From the NCBI GenBank assembly GCA_002731275.1, contig PCBK01000093.1, positions 1 through 64,000 on the forward strand: DNA of 64,000 nt, written 5' to 3'. The notes beneath the pieces were generated by a model. The model ran no database searches. It was not told where the DNA came from and saw nothing but the letters and a program-made list of their open reading frames with translations. This DNA is from Deltaproteobacteria bacterium (lineage in GTDB: Bacteria; Myxococcota_C; UBA6777). This document shows, one piece after another, positions 1 through 8,876 of the stretch (position 1 is the stretch's first letter; each line of letters opens with the position of its first letter). A program made the position numbers and the translations under genes.

Positions 1-720
1 CGAGATATCGCGATACAAACGAAAAATCTTCGTGTATATCGGATGAATCTCAGTAGGGTCGGGCCTTGTGTCCGACCTCAATCTTCGTATATATCGGTTG
101 AATGGTCCCTCCTCTCAAAAGGCTTGAGAGGAGGGAAGAGCCGAAGGCTCAGGGTGGAGAGTTTGTTGAGGCGGATGATTGCAAGCGAAGACGCAAAAAA
201 CCCACTGAAAGCTCGTAAGCAAAGGGGTTTTATAAGGATGTCGCCTGCGACATACGCCTGGAAGAAGGGGATTGTTTGGTGGAATCAGGGGAGTTTGCGG
301 AGACGCAAGTGCAACATCCGCCGGATCAGCATTCTAGAATCTCCCGTATATATCGGTAAAATAGTCCCTCCTCTCGAAAGGCTTGAGAGGAGGGAAGGAG
401 CGGAGCGACAGGGTGGAGAGTTTGTTGAGGCATATGTTGCAAAGCGCACGAAGCAAATAAGCCCGACGAGGGCGCTTGCTTTGGACGCAAGTGCAACGTC
501 TGCCGGAGCAGATTTTAAGAAAAACTACGCGTATATCGGTTAAGTTCTCCCTTCTCCCAAGGCTGGAGAAGGGTTGGGGATGAGGTTTGTTGAGGCGTAT
601 GTTGCAAGGCGTACGAAGCAAATATGCCCCAAAGAGAAGTCTCAGTAGACGGTAAATCCCCAGCCCCGCAGGGGTTCAAATGCGGTCCAGCGCGCTGCGC
701 TGGTGCAACATCCGCCGGAA
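1..720. repeat. Left intergenic repeat block, three degenerate units
   Basis: Three head-to-tail copies of one element lie at about 80-335, 340-510 and 528-720. Each begins with a TATATCGG motif, continues into a strong hairpin (CCCTCCTCTC / GAGAGGAGGG at 107-135 and 366-394; a CTTCTCC / GGAGAAG version near 549-571), then shares GTTTGTTGAGGC, an ATGTTGCA-like motif and a TGCAAC..CCGCCGGA end. Positions 1-100 add a GTCGGGC/GTCCGAC hairpin. Translations are low-complexity and unlike any family, so I treat the stretch as non-coding. A fourth copy lies in inverted orientation near 43745-43922. Confidence 0.75.
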
Positions 721-728
721 CAGTATCA

Positions 729-766
729 ATAGGCCCAGGTTTTCACCTGAGTGGATGGCCATTCGT
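729..766 (+). repeat. Direct repeat copy 1 (partner at 44003-44040)
   Basis: This 38-bp segment, containing GGCCCAGGTTTT and ending ATGGCCATTCGT, recurs with a few mismatches at 44003-44040 in the same orientation. It ends just before the extended -10 of the ABC-F gene. It carries an imperfect CCAGGT / ACCTGAG inverted repeat. Confidence 0.7.
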
Positions 767-783
767 ATCCTTGTATCCGTTTG

Positions 784-792
784 TGGTATGAT
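784..792 (+). promoter_or_regulatory. Candidate extended -10 promoter for the ABC-F gene
   Basis: TGG followed by TATGAT at 787-792 fits the extended -10 pattern TGnTATAAT. No convincing -35 hexamer sits 16-18 bp upstream, as is common for extended -10 promoters. It lies 57 bp before the chosen ATG. Confidence 0.35.
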
Positions 793-848
793 GGGACGCT
801 ATTTTTCCTGTGATTAGTCTACAAATACGGAGGTTACGAGTAAATCAG

Positions 849-2474
849 ATGATCCATCTCAATCAGATCACAAAGCGTTACGGTTCACATGTGTTGTTCG
901 AAGGTGCCAATCTTCAGATCTTGCCCAACAGTCGCATCGGTCTTGTTGGAGCAAATGGCTCAGGGAAGAGCACCATTTTCCGCATGATAGTTGGCGAAGA
1001 ATCCCCCGAGGAAGGGGAGATCAATATGGGGAAACAAGTCACTGTCGGCTATTTTTCTCAAAACACAGGTGAGATGGCGGGGCGCTCTGCGCTCGAAGAG
1101 ACGATGGCGGTCTTCGAAGAGGTCGTCGCGCTCGGACAACAAATCAAAGAGATGGAAGAGCAACTCAGTCAGCCGATGAGCGATGATGAGATGACTGAGC
1201 TATTGGAACGGTATGGCGAGGCGATGGAGACCTTCGAGAACAAAGGGGGATATGATCTCGATTACCGCGCACAGACCATTTTGACGGGGCTTGGGATTGG
1301 TCCTGACAAGTACAACCGACCCGTCGAGTCGTTCAGTGGTGGGTGGAAGATGCGTATCGCGCTCGCACGTATCCTGCTCCTCAATCCCGATGTACTGTTG
1401 CTCGATGAGCCGACCAACCACCTCGATGTCGAGTCGATCATCTGGCTCGAAGAGTGGCTCTCTAGTGAATTCAAAGGCGCTTTTGTCCTGACAAGTCACG
1501 ACCGCGCGTTTATGAACAGGATCGTCAAGACCATCGTTGAGATCAGCGATCAGGCTGTCACGACGTATGGCGGTAACTACGACTTTTACCTGCAAGAGCG
1601 GGAAATCCGACGCGAAAATCTCAAGGCGAGCTACCAAAAACAGCAAGATCAGCTCGCCAAAGACGAAGCGTTTATCGCACGCTTCAAGGCGCGTGTGTCT
1701 CACGCAGCCCAAGTCCAATCGCGGATCAAGAAGCTCGAAAAAATCGAGCGCATCGTCCTACCACGAGAACCACACAAGATCCGCTTTTCCTTTGAACCAG
1801 CACCCCGTAGCGGTGACGAAGTCGTCAAATTTGAAGGTCTGAGCAAGATTTGGCCCAATCCCGAAGGTGGAGAGACGCTTGTTTTCCAAGGGGTTGATGG
1901 GATGATTCGTCGTGGGGAAAAGGTCGCTGTCGTCGGTGTGAATGGCGCCGGGAAGAGCACCTTTTTGAAGGTCATCGCAGGGCAAACCGAGGCGACAGCC
2001 GGGGATGTCGTGATGGGAGCGAATGTTCACGTCGGCTATTTTAGTCAGCACTCGATGGAGCTGCTCGACCCCGAACGCACGATTTATGAAACACTGAGAG
2101 AGGTCATGCCGACAGCCTCCAATGGCACCGTCCGAAAACTGCTCGCTTCCTTCTTGTTCTCCGGTGATGATGTCGACAAGAAGGTCTCTATTCTCTCCGG
2201 TGGGGAAAAAAGTCGGGTCGTTCTCGCGTCTATCTTGGCCCGGCCGCTCAACCTGTTGATCCTCGATGAGCCCACAAACCACCTGGATATTCAATCCCGT
2301 GAGGTGTTATTGGATGCGCTGAATGGATTCGATGGGACCGTTATGATCGTTAGCCACGACAGACACTTTTTGCGCGCCCTTGCCAACAGAGTGATCGCGA
2401 TCGCCAAGCACGAGGTGATCAACTACGCTGGAGATTATGAGTACTATCTGTACAAGTCGGAGCAGTCGAGTTAA
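849..2474 (+). CDS. ABC-F family ATPase
   Basis: Soluble twin-ATPase protein of about 541 residues. ABC-F proteins have no membrane domain; characterised members bind the ribosomal E site and relieve stalled translation or confer antibiotic protection. Both nucleotide-binding domains are complete: Walker A GANGSGKST near residue 36 and GVNGAGKST near 370, signature motifs FSGG and LSGG, and two LLLDEPTNHLD / LILDEPTNHLD Walker B segments. A charged linker (PtIM region) of about 80 residues, rich in Lys, Glu and Gln, joins them. I chose ATG 849, where homology begins; GGAGG at 829-833 is 15 nt upstream, rather long. An upstream in-frame start at 810 adds 13 unlikely residues. The 3' end overlaps the convergent FHA gene by three bases. 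Which ABC-F subgroup (EttA, Uup or YheS-like) is not settled. Confidence 0.93.
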   Translation: MIHLNQITKRYGSHVLFEGANLQILPNSRIGLVGANGSGKSTIFRMIVGEESPEEGEINMGKQVTVGYFSQNTGEMAGRSALEETMAVFEEVVALGQQIKEMEEQLSQPMSDDEMTELLERYGEAMETFENKGGYDLDYRAQTILTGLGIGPDKYNRPVESFSGGWKMRIALARILLLNPDVLLLDEPTNHLDVESIIWLEEWLSSEFKGAFVLTSHDRAFMNRIVKTIVEISDQAVTTYGGNYDFYLQEREIRRENLKASYQKQQDQLAKDEAFIARFKARVSHAAQVQSRIKKLEKIERIVLPREPHKIRFSFEPAPRSGDEVVKFEGLSKIWPNPEGGETLVFQGVDGMIRRGEKVAVVGVNGAGKSTFLKVIAGQTEATAGDVVMGANVHVGYFSQHSMELLDPERTIYETLREVMPTASNGTVRKLLASFLFSGDDVDKKVSILSGGEKSRVVLASILARPLNLLILDEPTNHLDIQSREVLLDALNGFDGTVMIVSHDRHFLRALANRVIAIAKHEVINYAGDYEYYLYKSEQSS

Positions 2475-3829
2475 TCTTCTTCTAGGTCGGGGTGGGTTGA
2501 GGGGAACCGAAAGAGATACCGCATAGGGTTATCGAGGGAGTAAGCGAGGGCTTGCGAGAGTGAGAACATCATCCTTGGGGAATCAGCGTCTTCTTTGGAG
2601 ATCAAGCTCGTCATAAGCTCCAATTCATCCAAAAATACACCTCCATCTTGTCGAGCTGGGAGCTGCGTCGCCTCTGGAAACAGTGTCTCCAAAAGAGAAG
2701 GTAGAGCTTCTTTCAGAGCGCCTGTTTCGAAGCCTGAGAGTAGTATCGCGTGCTTTCCGCCCTCAATGCAAAACACTTGTGTGTAGCCCGCAAAATCGTC
2801 AAATTTGTCTTCTAGCCACTGCCCAACCAGCTCCTCGAAGTGTTGTTGTGAGAACAAAGGGGGGACGACAGCCATCCCTCGCTGTTGTCGAAAGAAGAGC
2901 ATGTGGAGGGATTCATCGAGCAGTTGGCTCATGTGCCAACGTTGCTCAAGCTCTTCGAGCAGGTGCATTTCTTTGTGTACAAACGCTGTGAGGAGCGTCT
3001 CCTGGATGCGTTTTGAAAGTGTCGGAGAGTTTGGCGCAAAGAACTCAAAAAAGCTCTCTCCTACGACATTTACATTCATCCCGTCGTTGAGGCTGGTGCT
3101 TCTCACACGTTGGTCACGGATCCAGGTGCCATTTGTGCTCTCTTGATCGAGGAGGACAAAGTCTTGCCCGTCAAAGACAATCCTTGCGTGAACTCGGCCT
3201 ACATAGTCGAGCAGTGTGTGGATGTCACTGTGTTCAGAGCGACCGATGAGCCAACCTGTACGCGCTTTTTCTCGCAATATTGGCTCCACCTCACCTTCGA
3301 GTGGGGGTTCGTGGGGGATGAGGTAGAAGAGATGCCTCATGTTTTCATCTGCTTGGTAGATGAGTGTGGCGTGTGACTCGTTGATATCGGGGACATGGAT
3401 GGAAGGGGTCCATACTTCAGGCGGCTGGCGGTGATACCCAATCCGTGTTGTGTACGCTTGTGCAGAAGGATCCGTTGTGTGGAGGGATGTCGAAGGGAGA
3501 CCGCGACATCCCTCTAAGATAGGGTTTTGTAGGATTGGTAGGAGGATGGTCGGATGGATACCGTAAGGGATACGTAACGTTTGGACCAGACGCCAGGGGC
3601 TGTGTGGTTGATCATGAAAGTAGGTAGGATGCCAGTGTTTGATTCGATTTTCTCGGAGGAGACAAGGCCAGCGCTTGGTGTGTTCTGATATATAGTCGAT
3701 GACGTAGGCTTGATGTTCGTGTGGATAGCGATCCAGGCAACCAAGAATCGATGCCCAACTCGAAGTGGAGGGTGTATTTGCGAGAAGCATACGCAGCACG
3801 GACCAGAGAGTCGAATCGTGTGCCATCAT
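2471..3829 (-). CDS. FHA-domain protein
   Basis: About 452 residues with no signal peptide, presumably cytoplasmic. Residues 192-263 form a forkhead-associated domain: GWLIGRSEHSD, then VGRVHARI in place of the usual SRxHA, then DQESTNGTWI. FHA domains read phosphothreonine, so it is a plausible partner of the Ser/Thr kinases encoded at 35659 and 57006. The first 190 residues and the 180 after the FHA match no family I recognise; the C-terminal part has alternating strands and helices that could be a degenerate enzyme or GGDEF-like fold. Start is ATG 3829 (a second ATG follows at once) with a GGGGG ribosome site 8 nt upstream; a TTG 15 nt further up is less likely. Convergent with the ABC-F gene. 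Confidence 0.8.
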   Translation of the reverse strand: MMAHDSTLWSVLRMLLANTPSTSSWASILGCLDRYPHEHQAYVIDYISEHTKRWPCLLRENRIKHWHPTYFHDQPHSPWRLVQTLRIPYGIHPTILLPILQNPILEGCRGLPSTSLHTTDPSAQAYTTRIGYHRQPPEVWTPSIHVPDINESHATLIYQADENMRHLFYLIPHEPPLEGEVEPILREKARTGWLIGRSEHSDIHTLLDYVGRVHARIVFDGQDFVLLDQESTNGTWIRDQRVRSTSLNDGMNVNVVGESFFEFFAPNSPTLSKRIQETLLTAFVHKEMHLLEELEQRWHMSQLLDESLHMLFFRQQRGMAVVPPLFSQQHFEELVGQWLEDKFDDFAGYTQVFCIEGGKHAILLSGFETGALKEALPSLLETLFPEATQLPARQDGGVFLDELELMTSLISKEDADSPRMMFSLSQALAYSLDNPMRYLFRFPSTHPDLEED

Positions 3830-3942
3830 AATCAAAACCCCCAAAGAGATTCCGAACTAAGGCGTGTAAGACATAGTGTGTAAAGAATGTACAGGAGGTG
3901 TTGTATTCTTTCAAGGTGTGAGAGGGTGAGGGAGCTGTTTGC

Positions 3943-4800
3943 TCAGGTGTAGAGTTCTTGTGGGATGTGTGTGAGGAGGTTGCGGAGGAACTGACCAAAG
4001 GCGTCCTTTTTTGTCTCGACAGCTTCGGTGACTTCTTCGTGTGAAAGCTCGCCTGGATGGATGTCAGCCGCGAGGTTCGAGATACACGAGATCGCGAGAG
4101 TGCGGAATCCGATGTGTCTTGCTGCGATGACTTCGAGGACTGTAGACATACCAACGGCGTCAGCGCCAAAGCCACGTAACATGCGAATTTCTGCGGGGGT
4201 TTCGTAGCTTGGTCCCGTCAGCCCTGCGTAGACCCCTGTTTTGAGTGTCAGGTTTTGTGCTTGGGCCTGTGTTTTGGCGAGCTCTTTGAGGGAGGTGTTG
4301 TAAGCTTCGCCCATGTCGGGAAAGCGTGGTCCCCAATCTTTTACATTTGGACCCATCAGTGGGTTGCGTCCTGTGAGATTGAGATGGTCTTCGATCAGCA
4401 TCAAGTCGCCGGGCACAAATGTTTTGTTGATGCCGCCGGCGGCGTTGGTGACGATGAGTACTGAAGCACCGAGTTGTCGAAGGACTCTCACTGGAAAGAC
4501 GACCTGTTGGGGGGTGAAGCCTTCGTAGAGGTGGATACGTCCGGATAAAAAGGCGACTGGAACAGAGTCAAGGTGCCCCAATACGAGTTTTCCCTGGTGT
4601 CCTTCTACGGAGGGAAGGGGAAAGTGTGGGATCTCGTTGTAAGGGATCGTCAACACTGGTTCGATGTGATCAGCAAGGTAACCAAGACCGCTCCCCAAGA
4701 CTGCGCCTACGTTTGGCTGAAATGTGGTCTTGGCGCGGATGGCAGCGATTGCTTCTTCCACTTGCTGTTGGAGAGGGTTGAGAGAGGATGAAGTGTTCAT
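3943..4800 (-). CDS. punA: Purine nucleoside phosphorylase
   Basis: 285-residue phosphorylase of the trimeric PNP/MTAP family, splitting purine ribo- or deoxyribonucleosides with phosphate to give free base and (deoxy)ribose 1-phosphate. Visible motifs: AVLGSGLG at 33-40 (phosphate loop), GRIHLYEG with the phosphate-binding His90, TNAAGG at 118-123, a GPSYETPAE stretch, VGMSTVLE and a late Asn in ISNLAAD that sets purine specificity. Length and motif order are normal for PunA. It is the last gene of the leftward trio deoB-pdp-punA, 15 nt after pdp, so its sugar-phosphate product would feed phosphopentomutase. The ribosome site is weak, suggesting coupling to upstream translation. Confidence 0.95.
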   Translation of the reverse strand: MNTSSSLNPLQQQVEEAIAAIRAKTTFQPNVGAVLGSGLGYLADHIEPVLTIPYNEIPHFPLPSVEGHQGKLVLGHLDSVPVAFLSGRIHLYEGFTPQQVVFPVRVLRQLGASVLIVTNAAGGINKTFVPGDLMLIEDHLNLTGRNPLMGPNVKDWGPRFPDMGEAYNTSLKELAKTQAQAQNLTLKTGVYAGLTGPSYETPAEIRMLRGFGADAVGMSTVLEVIAARHIGFRTLAISCISNLAADIHPGELSHEEVTEAVETKKDAFGQFLRNLLTHIPQELYT

Positions 4801-4815
4801 GTTGTACCGTAATGT

Positions 4816-6135
4816 TTAGGGGGAAGGTGTCGCTTCGATTCTGTCGACGATAAGTGTGATGGGTTCGACCTCTTCATCGGCGATGACAAAGGTGTCACGT
4901 AGAGGTTGGCAGATATGCTGCATAGCTTCTTCGTCGTTGTAGTAGATGGTCATCAGTTGATCACCGGCTTCGACCTTATCACCGACTTTGCGGTTGAGGA
5001 TAAAGCCGACAGCTGGGTCAATTGGATCGGTGACTTTTTGTCGACCTGCACCCAACTCGACTGCGAGCCTTCCGATTTGTTCGCAATGGATGGATTGGAT
5101 GATACCGCTTTCTTGTGCGGAGAGTGCAATGATTCCTTTCGCTTTGGGAAAGAGGGAGTAATCTTCGAGGGCTCTCGGATCGCCACCTTGTGCAGCGGTG
5201 ATCTCTTGGAACTTGCGGAATGCTGCGCCTGAGTTGACGAGATCTTGAACGAGTTGCATCGCCTCTTCAAGGGAGTCTGCGGCTTTTCCGAGCAAGAGCA
5301 TTTCGGCGGCGAGTTGGAACGACAGCTCCGAGAGGTCATTTTGAACGCGGCCTTGTAGCACCTCACACGATTCGATCACTTCGAGGCTGTTGCCGATATG
5401 GGTGCCGAGTGGCTGGTTCATATCGGTGAGTAAGGCGACGACCTCTTTGCCCATTTGGGCGCCGATCGCGACAAGTGTGCGTGCGAGCATGGTGGCGAGT
5501 GTGAGGTCCTTCATGAAGGCGCCCGAGCCAAACTTGACGTCAAGTACGAGCCCATCGATGCCTTCTGCGAGCTTTTTACTCATGATGCTGGAGGCGATCA
5601 GAGGGATCGAGTCGACGGTCGCTGTGACATCCCGAAGCGCATAGAGTTTTCGGTCTGCAGGGACGATGTCACCGGTTTGTCCTGCGAGGACGACGCCACA
5701 GCTGTGGAGGACTTCGGAGAAGCGCTCTGCGCTGAGTCCGACATCAAAGCCTGGGATCGATTCGAGCTTGTCGAGTGTCCCACCTGTGTGTCCGAGGCCA
5801 CGTCCGCTGATCATCGGTACATAGACACCTGCTGCGGCGACGATGGGGGCGAGGATCAATGAGGTCTTGTCACCGACGCCTCCCGTCGAGTGTTTGTCTA
5901 CTTTGTAGGCCTCTATGTCCGAAAAGTCGAGTGTGTCGCCTGAGTATAGCATGGCTTTTGTCCACGCCATCAGCTCCTGATCGGAGAGCCCTTGAAAGTA
6001 GATCGCCATAGCCATCGCAGAGGCTTGGTAGTCAGGGATATCTCCGGTTGTGTATCCTTCAATAAAGAAGAGGATTTCTTCTTCACTGAGGCGTTTTCCG
6101 TCACGTTTTTTGCGTATGATTTCGTAAACTTGCAT
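4816..6135 (-). CDS. pdp: Pyrimidine-nucleoside (thymidine) phosphorylase
   Basis: 439-residue family member that converts thymidine, uridine or deoxyuridine plus phosphate to free base and sugar 1-phosphate. It shows the N-terminal helical domain, KHSTGGVGDKTSL at 81-93 (phosphate site), the family signature SGRGLGHTGGTLDKLESIPG, and a C-terminal barrel-hybrid domain ending in VxAGDQLxTIYxND. The KHSTGGVGDKTSL form is typical of both DeoA and Pdp; sequence alone does not tell thymidine-only from broad pyrimidine specificity, so the symbol is tentative. It starts 3 nt after deoB stops and lies 15 nt before punA, indicating one transcript. Confidence 0.93.
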   Translation of the reverse strand: MQVYEIIRKKRDGKRLSEEEILFFIEGYTTGDIPDYQASAMAMAIYFQGLSDQELMAWTKAMLYSGDTLDFSDIEAYKVDKHSTGGVGDKTSLILAPIVAAAGVYVPMISGRGLGHTGGTLDKLESIPGFDVGLSAERFSEVLHSCGVVLAGQTGDIVPADRKLYALRDVTATVDSIPLIASSIMSKKLAEGIDGLVLDVKFGSGAFMKDLTLATMLARTLVAIGAQMGKEVVALLTDMNQPLGTHIGNSLEVIESCEVLQGRVQNDLSELSFQLAAEMLLLGKAADSLEEAMQLVQDLVNSGAAFRKFQEITAAQGGDPRALEDYSLFPKAKGIIALSAQESGIIQSIHCEQIGRLAVELGAGRQKVTDPIDPAVGFILNRKVGDKVEAGDQLMTIYYNDEEAMQHICQPLRDTFVIADEEVEPITLIVDRIEATPSP

Positions 6136-6138
6136 TCG

Positions 6139-7326
6139 TCAGTTTGCTCTATTCTGTGTGGAGAAAAAGTCTTGACCGTGGGGCATGGGGTCGAGCGCAA
6201 AGAAGGTCGCGAGTGTCTGCGCGACATCGGCGAATGTCGAGCGGGTTCCGAGTGGTGTACCTGCTTGGATTGAGCTGTGTTGTGTGAGGATGGGGACATA
6301 CTCGCGGCTATGATCCGTCCCTGGTACAGTTGGGTCACAACCATGGTCGGCTGTGATCATGAGCAGGTCATCTTGTTTGAGCAGCGGAAGAAGTGTCGTG
6401 AGCTGTTCATCGAAGGCTTCGAGTGCGGCACCATATCCTTTGGGGTTGTTGCGATGACCGAACTTGGAGTCAAAGTCGACGAGATTGACAAACAAGAAGC
6501 CCGGTTTTTCAGATTGGACCCACGCGATGGTTTCTTCCATCCCTTGGTGGTTGTCTTTGGTCTTGGTGGAGTGGTAGATGCCACGATCGTTGAAGATGTT
6601 TGCGATTTTTCCGATACCGTAGACAGGGACATCAGCCGCTTGAAGGCGTTCGAGGACGGTCTCTGCTGGGGGATTCAGGGCGTAATCTTTGCGGTTGGCT
6701 GTGCGGGTATAGTCTCCAGATGTACCTAGATATGGACGCGCGATGACGCGACCGACGTGGTGGGGGGTGAGGATCTCTCGTGCGATCTCACAGGCTTTGT
6801 ACAGCTCATCTAGGGGGATGACCTCTTCGTGTGCGGCGATCTGGAAGACGCTGTCTGCCGAGGTGTAGACGATCCACTTGCCGCTCTCACGTTGTTGTTC
6901 ACCAAGCTCCGCGATGATTTGTGTTCCGGAAGCAGATATATTTCCGAGCACATCGCGTCCTGTGCGAGTGACAAACTCTTGGATGATATCGTCTGGGAAT
7001 CCATCAGGGAAGAGGGCGAGGGGAGTCTGAAGCAGCGCTCCTGTCATCTCCCAGTGCCCTGTTGTTGTGTCTTTTCCTGGGGCTTTTTCGGCCATGCGAC
7101 CAAAAGCGGCTGTTGGTGTCTCAATCGCGGGGACGCCGTCGATCGGTGCGATATTGCCCAAACCCATTTGTTGCAAAGAGGGTAGGTTGAGTCCACCACA
7201 TGTTTTGGCGACATTTGCGATGGTGTTGCAACCTGGAGGATCATTGTAAGAAGCGGCATCTGGCATCGCGCCAATACCCACGCTGTCAAGGACCAATACG
7301 ATCGCTCTCTTTGTCGTTGAACTCAT
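6139..7326 (-). CDS. deoB: Phosphopentomutase
   Basis: About 395 residues, alkaline-phosphatase-superfamily mutase interconverting (deoxy)ribose 1- and 5-phosphates; it links the two phosphorylases downstream to the pentose phosphate pathway. Motifs: VLDSVGIGAMPDA near the N terminus (first metal Asp), PGKDTTTGHWEM with the phospho-accepting Thr, DFDSKFGHRNNPKGY and MITADHGCDPTVPGTDHSREYVP carrying the C-terminal metal ligands. Start is ATG 7326 with GAGGAAG 5-6 nt upstream; the preceding in-frame TTG is ignored. First gene of the leftward deoB-pdp-punA operon, with a candidate promoter at 7429-7456. Confidence 0.95.
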   Translation of the reverse strand: MSSTTKRAIVLVLDSVGIGAMPDAASYNDPPGCNTIANVAKTCGGLNLPSLQQMGLGNIAPIDGVPAIETPTAAFGRMAEKAPGKDTTTGHWEMTGALLQTPLALFPDGFPDDIIQEFVTRTGRDVLGNISASGTQIIAELGEQQRESGKWIVYTSADSVFQIAAHEEVIPLDELYKACEIAREILTPHHVGRVIARPYLGTSGDYTRTANRKDYALNPPAETVLERLQAADVPVYGIGKIANIFNDRGIYHSTKTKDNHQGMEETIAWVQSEKPGFLFVNLVDFDSKFGHRNNPKGYGAALEAFDEQLTTLLPLLKQDDLLMITADHGCDPTVPGTDHSREYVPILTQHSSIQAGTPLGTRSTFADVAQTLATFFALDPMPHGQDFFSTQNRAN

Positions 7327-7428
7327 CAAACTTCCTCTGCTTTGTTGGGTGGGAGATCATAGCGCAACATGTTGCACCTTATCCCATACACAATCATCAA
7401 GACCTCTTTTGCTTAAGAGAACCCATTA

Positions 7429-7456
7429 TTGTTAATGTATCGATTGGGATTGTCAA
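7429..7456 (-). promoter_or_regulatory. Candidate sigma-70 promoter for deoB-pdp-punA
   Basis: On the minus strand a perfect TTGACA (7456-7451) is followed after 16 bp by TAACAA (7434-7429). It sits about 100 bp upstream of the deoB start, in the divergent region shared with the metallo-beta-lactamase gene. Confidence 0.45.
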
Positions 7457-7514
7457 GAGGGCTTTTTGACGTTTGAGGACTTTCCTCGTCTTGGTGTCCA
7501 CACGGGTTGGCCTG

Positions 7515-7523
7515 TGCTATACT
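7515..7523 (+). promoter_or_regulatory. Candidate extended -10 promoter for the secreted MBL gene
   Basis: TGC followed by TATACT (7518-7523) matches the extended -10 consensus in eight of nine places. TTGGTG lies 21 bp upstream, too far for a standard -35. It would serve the rightward genes from 7584. Confidence 0.45.
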
Positions 7524-7583
7524 TTCCACCAAATAATGGAATCAGTTCTTTAAGCTAACATGACCATTTTTCGGGAGGTTTAC

Positions 7584-8810
7584 GTGGGATTGGGCGGTAT
7601 GATTCGTTGCTTCTTTTTGTGTTTATCGTTGTGTTGTAGCGCAAGTTTTGCTTGGGCGGGTCCGTTGCTTGAGGTCCACTTCATCGATGTGGGGCAGGGG
7701 GACGGCATCTTGTTGCGTACACCTACAGGAAAGACAGTCCTGATCGATGTCGGACCTCCCTCACATCGACACAGTACAACCAAATATCTCAAGGGATTGG
7801 GCATTCAGAAGATCAACTTGCTCTTGATCACACACCCACACCTCGATCATTACGGTGGGTATCGTCCAGTCCTGCGTCACTTCAAGATTGGCGCCTACAT
7901 CGATCCTGGATTTCCCTATCCATTCCCCAAATACAACAAAATGATCAGGGCGATCAAAAGAAAGGGTATTCGTCGCTTGACCGGTAGGCTCGGGCAAACT
8001 CTTGATCTTGGAGGAGGGACAAAGTTGTGGTTGCTCGCGCCGCAGATGCCATTTGTCTCCGACTCACGTTCTGACGCCAACGCCAACTCGATCGTCGCGT
8101 TGCTTGAGTACAAAAACTTGCGGGTCTTGCTCACTGGCGATGCAGAAGCTGAAACGGAGGAGCGTTTGTTGCACTACAAGAGGCTGCTTCGAGCAAACGT
8201 CTTGAAAGTCGCTCACCACGGAAGTAAACACGCAACTTCGGATACTTTCCTGAAGGCTGTAAAGCCACGAATCGCCGTGATCTCCTGTGCCAAAAAGAAC
8301 CGCTATCATCACCCACATCCTAAGACGATGGCGCGTTTACGTCGGAAAAGCATCAGGACCTACGTGACCGCACGTCATGGTTCCGTGATTTTGCGGAGTG
8401 ATGGACAAAAGGTGTGGATGTCGACACGTGGACAGAGTCGAAAAAGAGCTGTACAGACATTCACATTGCGCCGTCGACCAAAGTTATCCCTCCAGCGATT
8501 TCGGCATCTCCTCTCACGTGGGTACGCTGAGCATCGAAGTGCTCCTGAGAGCAAGACCGTCTCCAAGCGATTGGGACTTCAACACGAGAAACATGAGTGG
8601 ATCAACGTCAAACGCAAAGGTCGCCATGTGATCGCAAAAACACATCGTCCAAGTAAAGGAGGGTATGTCGCTTCACGTCGCTCGAAAGTCTTTCATCGTC
8701 ACAGTTGCCGTTTTGCCAGACGCATCCCAAAACGCTCTCGTGTGCGCTTTCGTACACGGCGTGCAGCCCTCCGCAGTGGACGTCGTCCTGCGAAGGGATG
8801 TCGACCTTAA
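7584..8810 (+). CDS. Secreted ComEC-like metallo-beta-lactamase-fold protein with basic C-terminal tail
   Basis: About 408 residues. A signal peptide (short basic start, then a hydrophobic run ending SFAWA) sends it out of the cytoplasm. The mature N-terminal 250 residues match the hydrolase domain of the DNA-uptake protein ComEC: VHFIDVGQGDG, LIDVGPP, THPHLDHYGG (metal site, near residues 84-89), LLTGDAEAE and KVAHHGS. After residue 270 it becomes Arg/Lys rich and ends in an Ada-like zinc-knuckle pattern (VASRRSKVFHRHSC...KGC). Start is GTG 7584 with GGGAGG 6-7 nt upstream; ATG 7560 would place non-signal residues first. ComEC transmembrane segments are absent. Followed 66 nt later by a ComEA-like gene, suggesting handling of extracytoplasmic DNA; that role is inference. 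Confidence 0.85.
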   Translation: MGLGGMIRCFFLCLSLCCSASFAWAGPLLEVHFIDVGQGDGILLRTPTGKTVLIDVGPPSHRHSTTKYLKGLGIQKINLLLITHPHLDHYGGYRPVLRHFKIGAYIDPGFPYPFPKYNKMIRAIKRKGIRRLTGRLGQTLDLGGGTKLWLLAPQMPFVSDSRSDANANSIVALLEYKNLRVLLTGDAEAETEERLLHYKRLLRANVLKVAHHGSKHATSDTFLKAVKPRIAVISCAKKNRYHHPHPKTMARLRRKSIRTYVTARHGSVILRSDGQKVWMSTRGQSRKRAVQTFTLRRRPKLSLQRFRHLLSRGYAEHRSAPESKTVSKRLGLQHEKHEWINVKRKGRHVIAKTHRPSKGGYVASRRSKVFHRHSCRFARRIPKRSRVRFRTRRAALRSGRRPAKGCRP

Positions 8811-8876
8811 CACGCTGCTTCTTTCACCCGCTCAAGGCAACAACCTATTCCGTTTACATGGAGGATTTCTTTTGCA

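Noticed and set aside
43-543. Possible gene in the left repeat block
   Set aside because: Translation is of repeat DNA with hairpins; no ribosome site and no family resemblance.
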